Assembly: GCA_031296915.1 (NCBI GenBank)
Contig: JAVDPC010000001.1
Location: 186,001-250,000 of the forward strand
DNA length: 64,000 nucleotides
Direction of reading: 5' to 3'
DNA from: Cerasicoccus frondis
GTDB lineage: Bacteria > Verrucomicrobiota > Verrucomicrobiia > Opitutales > Cerasicoccaceae
Shown here: positions 58,755 through 64,000 of the stretch, in pieces
Layout of the letters: every line of letters begins with the position of its first letter
Numbering within the stretch: the stretch's first letter is position 1
Notes under the pieces: generated by a model
Told to the model about the DNA's origin: nothing
The model's input: the letters and a program-made list of their open reading frames with translations, nothing else
The model's database searches: none
Position numbers and translations under genes: made by a program

Positions 58755-59363
58755 CTAGCGAACGAGAGTCGCTATGAGGAAATGAGCCAAGGCATTATTC
58801 GCCGAAAAATCATACACCCAATCTTCGCCTACCTTCGATTTTCCCGCCCAATTATTTCGGTCGTAAAAAATATCTGGCCGAGGCCAACTGGCTAAAACAC
58901 GAACACTACGCAATTCGCCAATCTCTCTGGCAAGTATCCGCTTTTTAGTCTCCATTATAGACTTCTGATACAGGTCATGGAATCCGACAAATACGCACCG
59001 CAGCGCACGATCACGCGCCGCTATCATCATATAGACTTCCTCCACACTGCCAGCAACCGGATTTTCAACAAGCACATGGCATCCAGCCTGCAGCGCGGCG
59101 ATGGTCATCCGACAATGCAAGGCAATGCCAGTTGGGATTGCACAAAGGTCAATGTTGCCATGCTCTGCTGAGAGCATTTCTCGATAGTCATCATAAATCC
59201 GACAACCCACTGCTTCCACCTCATGGCAGGATTTGACTGCTACCACCCGGTTAATCACCGTAGCCGCAACAATCTGCACCAAGCCATTATCTTGAAGCGT
59301 CCTCAACGCCTCATGGTACACGGATCCAAATCCGGCTACACCAATGAGAGCAATTTTAACCAT
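58755..59363 (-). pseudogene. Truncated Gfo/Idh/MocA oxidoreductase
   Basis: Only 202 aa where the family has about 380. The N-terminal Rossmann domain is present (IALIGVAGFGSVYHEAL) but the frame ends at FSANNALAHFLIATLVR, where the catalytic sheet should begin. The usual EKP, whose Lys binds the nucleotide and acts in catalysis, is VENPVAGS here. Both suggest a dead gene. No C-terminal half exists in the 51 bp before the FAD gene. It was probably part of the same cluster. Confidence 0.75.
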
Positions 59364-59603
59364 GATCCATTCGAAAGGCTGAAGTAAATTTTTTAAAGCT
59401 AGTGGCCGAGTCTACAAGTTCAATAGCGCACCCCATCAGTCAAACGTAGTTTGAGTCCCCAAGCATCCAACTGCTGTTTGATGCACCCGGCTTTCCTCTA
59501 GCAAGCATTCAATGGATTTTTGCTGCCTCGGTTTATCCAGCCCTGTAGTGTCAATCATAACTGATCTAAAAACTTTTCCCTACACAAACCACATAACTTT
59601 ATC
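59364..59603. other. AT-rich spacer with no supported gene
   Basis: 240 bp between the truncated oxidoreductase gene and the GH28-like gene. A 40-codon frame on the reverse strand (MIDTTGLDKPRQQ..., 59558 to 59436) is open, but has no ribosome-binding site or known relative, so I leave it uncalled. Confidence 0.35.
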
Positions 59604-60764
59604 TTACAGACTACTCAAGATTGCCGACTCTATACGATTATCAATGAACTCGAATGCTGGATTGCCACTCCTAGTATCAGCGAAAACCTCTTGGCCGTTA
59701 ATAAAACTATTCCGCACGAATACGTGCCTATATCGAAGGACAATGTTTTGAGTCAGCGAATGATCACGAATACTAAATAAAAAATTCCGAATCTGGAGGT
59801 TACTCATTCGCTCCTGCAGTTCAATCGGTGCGGTGCTTCGCTCAGATGTTCTCCAGACATTTATATCCTGGATCGTTATGTCCTTTAACAACCCGACGCC
59901 ATCAAAGAATGCAGCATCGCTCTCATCAAATAATGGCACCCTACAACCTCGTGCCCCATCTGCATTAATGGCACATTGACTAAAGCCTCCTTGAACTTTG
60001 CTAATAGAAACATTTCTTATCACAGATGAAACACACAACAATCGAATAAACGTATGGCAACTATGAGCCTGTATATTTTCTATACATATATCAGAAATAT
60101 CTCCATTCGTCATGCCTCGAACCTCAGTTCTGTCTAACGCGTCATCTGCATTGAGCGCAATAAGATCATCTCCGGTCACATTCTCACGTGTGGCAAAAAT
60201 ATTTTTAATTTTGCCTAAAGAACAATTACCTCCCAAGTGAATTCCATCATTATTCGGGCGAATAAAATCAGAATCAAAATGAATATTCTCGATCTCAAAC
60301 TCCTTCACACAAGTTAATCGTAAATAATACGCTTCGGCATTTTTCAGCAAGACGTTCTGCACCTTCAAATTTTTAACATTTCGAAAATGAAGCATTGTAC
60401 CGGTATAGCCCAAATCAAATAAACCTGATGGACGTGGATTGCCTATTTGATTTCCATCAAAAACACCTCCCACAATCTCAATATCTTGATTACCTTCTTC
60501 GTGATCGGCGTTTGTCATCAAGTAATCTCCTGGCTCTGTTGCTGCACCATCCGCAAGGATCAATTTAGCGCCCGGGTCAAACTGAATACTTAGATCCGAT
60601 GTGAGTCGTAAAGTCTTTTCAATAATATAAGTCCCAGGTGGGAATCTCCAATTTCTAATAGACGATTCAAACAGTTGATTTAGGAAAGAGGCACATGCCG
60701 TGAATCCATCATTTGTTGCCTTAATCCCTTCAATCCCCTCCAATACGCTTATATAATTTTTCAT
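59604..60764 (-). CDS. GH28-like right-handed beta-helix protein
   Basis: A 386-aa pectin-lyase-fold protein: an N-terminal capping region (WRFPPGTYIIEKTLRL) and beta-helix rungs with paired Asn/Asp motifs (PNNDGIHLGGNCSLGKIKNI, GDDLIALNADDA, HSCHTFIRLL). The arrangement N.DG.., GDD and a following H matches glycoside hydrolase family 28 (polygalacturonase) catalytic loops. No signal peptide is visible. It is AT-rich and lies between two FAD-dependent oxidoreductase genes, suggesting a pectin or glycan pathway by context. Confidence 0.72.
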   Translation of the reverse strand: MKNYISVLEGIEGIKATNDGFTACASFLNQLFESSIRNWRFPPGTYIIEKTLRLTSDLSIQFDPGAKLILADGAATEPGDYLMTNADHEEGNQDIEIVGGVFDGNQIGNPRPSGLFDLGYTGTMLHFRNVKNLKVQNVLLKNAEAYYLRLTCVKEFEIENIHFDSDFIRPNNDGIHLGGNCSLGKIKNIFATRENVTGDDLIALNADDALDRTEVRGMTNGDISDICIENIQAHSCHTFIRLLCVSSVIRNVSISKVQGGFSQCAINADGARGCRVPLFDESDAAFFDGVGLLKDITIQDINVWRTSERSTAPIELQERMSNLQIRNFLFSIRDHSLTQNIVLRYRHVFVRNSFINGQEVFADTRSGNPAFEFIDNRIESAILSSL

Positions 60765-60917
60765 TTTTTACTATGTATTACATCAAATGCCACAATTAAC
60801 TAAAAGCATTGCCGAAACCATCTAAAGCATGATCAGCTGAAAAACTTGGCTCTACAGCCACAAGCCTAGAAAGCATGCAGATCATTGCTCTAAGGAAATT
60901 TCCTAATGCCTAAAATA

Positions 60918-62765
60918 CTAAGCATGGTTTCGATGTTCTCCAGTCCAATGAGCTTCAGGCCATGAAGTATTTTTCGGCGACTCCGAATAATTTGGTTCGC
61001 CAACTTCCAGACTGAAAAACTCCCCTGCTACGCCTCCCCAAGTTGTCAGCAATTTCAACCTTAACTTAGATCCTGCGATTTCTAATGGCAATTTAATACA
61101 TCGCTGGCAATTGTCTTTGATACTTTTAGCCAACACCCATTTCCCACCTTGAAGGACTTCAATATCCAAATCACGTGGCATAGTTTTGGGCATTTTTGCG
61201 TTTTTAGATTTCTTCGGGAATGAGCAAGGTAAACGCTTCTGGTCATGTAAATTTGTTTGTACCACTATGCGAATTCGATACAGATCCACTTCACTCGGCC
61301 AAGACAGCTCCAGATATCCACCTTGATCGACTTTAACACTGTGCTCTGCATCCTTTAGCGCACGCTCGATACCATCGGTCAAATTTACGAGATTCCCCGA
61401 GCGAATACCAGACCCGTCGAGTTTCGCATCCCTTGTCAGCGTAGGCTGTTCTCTCGTAAAACAAGGTAGCCATTGGTCATCATCCATAAGTCGGTTCTGC
61501 AACTCATGAATATGCATTTTAATATCGGACGGCTTTATACACTTATTTACTGACATTGCACAAGCTGCGCCTGCGGCTTGTCCAAGCATCGAGCATGTAG
61601 CCATCACTCGAGTTGATGACAGGGCCATATGAGTAGCCGATATGTTACGACCGGCAAACATAAGGTTATCGACGTCAGCACTACACAGCACGCCGAAAGG
61701 AATGCCGTAAGGAGAGGGAGCAGCATGAAAAATTGTCGATGGTCCATTATTATCAAATGCGGCAGGCGCATGATCATCCATGGTCCATCCGCCATAGGCA
61801 ATTATGTCATAAAATTGCCCGCGTGACTCAATATCTTGCTGAGTCAAAGTGTAGTCACCGACATAGCGAACATTCTCACGCTTCCCTGGCAACGAACCGA
61901 TCCACTCTAATTCCCATTTGTGTCCCCTGCCGTCAGTATGATTTTTAATATAGTCCCACACTCCATAAGCGATCGAATAAAGTTCATCTCGAATACTATC
62001 CGCATCTTTGATTGTGTCCATTTCGCCACCAATTTCTATCCACCAGAAGTTGTTTCCAGTAGGCCAAAAACGGGCCGAATGAGGATGATCATCATCAAGC
62101 TTTCGTGCAAATGATGGCGGATTGAAAGGTATATGATCGTTCGGATCAATTTCTCTCAATTGTAGCAAAATCGAACTTCCCATAGTCTTCCGATCAGCCA
62201 TTTCTTTTCCGTGAGGCTCACCGTGCACCAAACTATCCTCGCGGCCCCATCGGTATCCCGCCCCAGAAAATCTCAAGATTGAATCGCCAGAACAATCGAT
62301 AAAATTGGTAGCTTTTACATCAATCCAAGTATGCCTAGTGAGATGCCATGCACGCAACCCCGTAATCCTTCCTGAGCTAGCAGATACATCACATACAGAG
62401 CAAGAAAGGTACAGCTGGATATTTACTTCACGTTCAACCATCTCATACAATACAGTATCCCAAATGGGATATTTAAGATTGGGATTTCTATAATAATTCA
62501 ACAACTGAATCTCTTCCAAGATACCCGCCTCTTTAAAGTATCGACCATGAGCACCACATATCCACATTCGAATTTCGCTAGAGGCATTTCCACCAAGTAC
62601 AGGCCTATCTTGTAAAAGTAAAACGCTAGCCCCTTGGCGAGCAGCTGATATCGCCGCACAGATACCTGATATACCGCCACCCACTACGCATATATCAGCT
62701 TCAATTGTTTCGATCGGAGCCCGTGTTATCACTGGCATTAATGTAGAATCCGACTCGGATTTCAT
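60918..62765 (-). CDS. FAD-dependent oxidoreductase (FAD_oxidored type), shorter
   Basis: A 615-aa relative of the 760-aa protein. Nucleotide site VGGGISGICAAISAARQG, VLGGNASSEIRMWICGAHG, and FAGRNISATHMALSSTRVMATCSMLGQAAG in the C-terminal part of the FAD domain. The ending contains LYRIRIVVQTNLH and LKLLTTWGGVAGEFFSLEV, a short beta domain. Same strand and similar AT-richness as the GH28-like gene, so probably one cluster. Substrate unknown. Confidence 0.82.
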   Translation of the reverse strand: MKSESDSTLMPVITRAPIETIEADICVVGGGISGICAAISAARQGASVLLLQDRPVLGGNASSEIRMWICGAHGRYFKEAGILEEIQLLNYYRNPNLKYPIWDTVLYEMVEREVNIQLYLSCSVCDVSASSGRITGLRAWHLTRHTWIDVKATNFIDCSGDSILRFSGAGYRWGREDSLVHGEPHGKEMADRKTMGSSILLQLREIDPNDHIPFNPPSFARKLDDDHPHSARFWPTGNNFWWIEIGGEMDTIKDADSIRDELYSIAYGVWDYIKNHTDGRGHKWELEWIGSLPGKRENVRYVGDYTLTQQDIESRGQFYDIIAYGGWTMDDHAPAAFDNNGPSTIFHAAPSPYGIPFGVLCSADVDNLMFAGRNISATHMALSSTRVMATCSMLGQAAGAACAMSVNKCIKPSDIKMHIHELQNRLMDDDQWLPCFTREQPTLTRDAKLDGSGIRSGNLVNLTDGIERALKDAEHSVKVDQGGYLELSWPSEVDLYRIRIVVQTNLHDQKRLPCSFPKKSKNAKMPKTMPRDLDIEVLQGGKWVLAKSIKDNCQRCIKLPLEIAGSKLRLKLLTTWGGVAGEFFSLEVGEPNYSESPKNTSWPEAHWTGEHRNHA

Positions 62766-62868
62766 AATTTAAATTTTTAATAATTTAAAATATCTTACGT
62801 AGAGAATAGACATGTAGCCCATCAAAAGATTCTCTCGGCACTGGCATTCACCCGCCATGTAGAGCATT

Positions 62869-62917
62869 CAACAAAGAAAATGGCGCGCCATACTTTGCTA
62901 AAACATATGGCGCGCCA
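62869..62917 (-). terminator. Rho-independent terminator of the PEP-CTERM gene
   Basis: On the reverse strand a 12-bp stem (TGGCGCGCCATA with TATGGCGCGCCA, 62881-62892 and 62906-62917) with a 13-base loop is followed by TTTTCTTTGTT. The arm contains the self-complementary GGCGCGCC twice. It lies 51 bp after the stop of the 62968-63711 gene. Confidence 0.8.
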
Positions 62918-62967
62918 CCGAGGAGTGATCGAGAATGACGATCACAATAGATTGCCTAGCACCTAGA

Positions 62968-63711
62968 TTATTTCTTTCGACGCTTAATAACTGCAACGCC
63001 CAAACCAAGAATCCCGACCAATAAACCGTACGTACTCACTTCGGGGATTGCTGCGATACTCAAATCACCATATGCGACTGACATATCGGAATCACCAGGC
63101 TCGGTTCGGTTCGTGTATGCTACTATGGACGTATTCAAGCCAGTAGTAATGGTATCAAAGCTTGGTGTTACAATTGTTCCAGAACCACCATTTCCAGCCA
63201 CAGTCAAAGAGACAACTAGGTCTGTTCCAGTATAATCAAAGTCAGCTGTAAAGGTATACAACTCCCCGTTTGCAAAAGTCACGCCTGTATCATTTTGCTC
63301 AACACGCACAGTGTCCTGAGCAGTGCCAAGGTTGCGAATGCGAAGTGTGTTCACCGCATTAAAATCGATAATCAGGTAGTTTGTAGTCGGGCTGTTTACA
63401 CTATCACCAAAAAGGGCCAACCCAAACGAATCAGTATTGATACCAGAAGTGACGGTGAAATTCGTAGTGATAGTAAAATCTTGAGGTGCCCCACCACCAA
63501 CTCCAGTAACATCTAAAGCAGCACTTGTACGCGTGCCAGCTGAAGTGAGAGTATTCACATAATCACCACTTGAAAGGGCCCAGGTCCCAGATGTCGTAAA
63601 GTCAGATACGTCACTGGAGAAGTCGTTGAAGTAGGGAAGCGTAACAGCAGCCGAAGCTGATGTTGCCAGAACAAGAGATGCAAACATAGTGGGATAGATA
63701 CACGTTTTCAT
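62968..63711 (-). CDS. PEP-CTERM exported protein
   Basis: A 247-aa protein with a signal peptide (TMFASLVLATSASA). The body is a concanavalin-like beta-sandwich (LPYFNDFSSDVSDFTTSGTW, NYLIIDFNAVNTLRIRN, ELYTFTADFDYTG) as in LamG-type modules. The C-terminus is IPEVSTYG, a hydrophobic span (LLVGILGLGVAVI) and KRRKK; Val replaces the second Pro. AT-rich and in the accessory region, so perhaps acquired with the glycan genes. It has its own terminator. Confidence 0.85.
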   Translation of the reverse strand: MKTCIYPTMFASLVLATSASAAVTLPYFNDFSSDVSDFTTSGTWALSSGDYVNTLTSAGTRTSAALDVTGVGGGAPQDFTITTNFTVTSGINTDSFGLALFGDSVNSPTTNYLIIDFNAVNTLRIRNLGTAQDTVRVEQNDTGVTFANGELYTFTADFDYTGTDLVVSLTVAGNGGSGTIVTPSFDTITTGLNTSIVAYTNRTEPGDSDMSVAYGDLSIAAIPEVSTYGLLVGILGLGVAVIKRRKK

Positions 63712-63740
63712 GGTATTCGATTTTTAGCTTTGGGTTTTAG

Positions 63741-63756
63741 TGAGTTTATAAACTCA
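63741..63756. promoter_or_regulatory. 16-bp perfect palindrome upstream of the PEP-CTERM gene
   Basis: TGAGTTTATAAACTCA is its own complement and lies 30-45 bp before the PEP-CTERM start on the minus strand, in the intergenic region shared with the divergent LacI-family gene. It is a reasonable operator candidate, but no binding protein is identified. Confidence 0.4.
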
Positions 63757-63806
63757 TTAGAATAATCTCATTATTTAAATATCTTACAGAATTTGAAGCT
63801 TGATAG

Positions 63807-63824
63807 AATGCCAACTGTGGCATT
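63807..63824. promoter_or_regulatory. AATGCCA inverted repeat upstream of the LacI-family gene
   Basis: AATGCCA (63807-63813) and TGGCATT (63818-63824) are perfect complements with a 4-bp centre. It ends 12 bp before the regulator's ATG. LacI-family proteins bind such operators, often near their own genes. A similar half (AATGCCACAATT) occurs at about 60786, upstream of the GH28-like gene. Confidence 0.45.
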
Positions 63825-63836
63825 AGCGTAATTAGT

Positions 63837-64000
63837 ATGCGCCCTTCACTACGAGATGTGGCCCTCAAGGCAGGTGTAAATGCGACAACGGTATCACGTG
63901 CACTAAAAAACGACCCCAGGGTCAAAAAAGACACGCGTGATAGAATTCTTATCATCGCCCAAGAGATGGGATACCAGCGTGACGCTCGATTAGATGCATT
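63837..64000 (+). CDS. LacI-family transcriptional regulator (partial, runs off the window)
   Basis: The first 54 codons are visible: MRPSLRDVALKAGVNATTVSRALKNDP, the LacI helix-turn-helix, followed by a hinge-side stretch (KKDTRDRILIIAQEMGYQRDA). The sugar-binding domain lies beyond the window. Such regulators usually control nearby sugar-utilisation genes; the glycan cluster on the opposite strand is the obvious candidate. Start at ATG 63837 fits the family exactly. Confidence 0.85.
   Translation, partial: MRPSLRDVALKAGVNATTVSRALKNDPRVKKDTRDRILIIAQEMGYQRDARLDA

Noticed and set aside
59436..59558. 40-codon gene MIDTTGLDKPRQQ on the minus strand
   Set aside because: It has no ribosome-binding site or recognised family and is short enough to be open by chance in AT-rich DNA.
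63741..63756. Site-specific recombination site (palindrome)
   Set aside because: A 16-bp palindrome in a divergent promoter region is more simply an operator; no recombinase is near.

Overview
The window looks like a chromosomal segment of a Verrucomicrobiota bacterium, probably class Opitutia (Opitutales/Puniceicoccales-like). This is inferred from gene content, not from a marker phylogeny. The supporting signs are seven PEP-CTERM sorting-signal loci (six genes and one orphan tail), an SHD1-like secreted protein, a formylglycine sulfatase, large secreted multidomain proteins, two FAD_oxidored-family oxidoreductases with a GH28-like beta-helix protein, and moderately high GC in the core against AT-rich accessory stretches.

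Layout. 1-8.3 kb: a 23-bp tandem repeat array, then two giant exported proteins (a metzincin-type metalloprotease with PKD domains, and an arylsulfotransferase-like protein fused to two DUF1566 domains). 8.3-10.7 kb: tRNA-Gln, a TauE-type permease translationally coupled to recF, and a small membrane protein. 11-13.7 kb: a tandem pair of PEP-CTERM paralogues and a secretin/STN-like periplasmic protein. 13.8-20.3 kb: MFS transporter, response regulator with a long coiled coil, glycerate kinase, peroxiredoxin-like protein, AEC transporter and an SHD1-like protein. 20.3-28.5 kb (minus strand): AdiC-like antiporter, a 275-bp MITE-like palindrome, Gfo/Idh/MocA oxidoreductase, an unassigned large protein, GH1 beta-glucosidase, a dispersed inverted repeat and ilvD. 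28.9-34.4 kb: DUF481 barrel, cupredoxin, class III cyclase, SUKH-like protein and porin. 34.5-42.5 kb: PEP-CTERM proteins, thioesterase, CysJ-type flavoprotein, a 22-bp tandem array, immunity-like SUKH and DUF4826 genes, and a divergent Rrf2/MscS pair around a perfect 13-bp inverted repeat. 42.9-48 kb: gyrB-gyrA. 48-52.7 kb: PEP-CTERM protein, DEDDh exonuclease, sulfatase, IMPase-family phosphatase and a left-handed beta-helix protein.

From tRNA-Pro (52.77 kb) to the window end the sequence has the look of a genomic island: gene remnants directly after the tRNA, a nest of insertion sequences (an old IS copy invaded by IS66, itself cut by a younger copy of the first IS), then an AT-rich carbohydrate-type cluster (two FAD-dependent oxidoreductases, a truncated Gfo/Idh/MocA gene, a GH28-like protein, a PEP-CTERM protein) and the start of a LacI-family regulator.

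The core genes serve DNA topology and repair (gyrB, gyrA, recF, exonuclease), branched-chain amino-acid synthesis (ilvD) and sulfur metabolism. The accessory genes suggest a polysaccharide- and sulfated-glycan-using, surface-decorating lifestyle. The least explained signals are the two short-period intergenic arrays (23 and 22 bp), the 275-bp palindromic element that ends exactly at a gene's stop codon, the Rrf2-MscS operator, a hairpin over the AEC transporter start codon, and recurrent C7-C8 tracts in and next to surface and catabolic genes.
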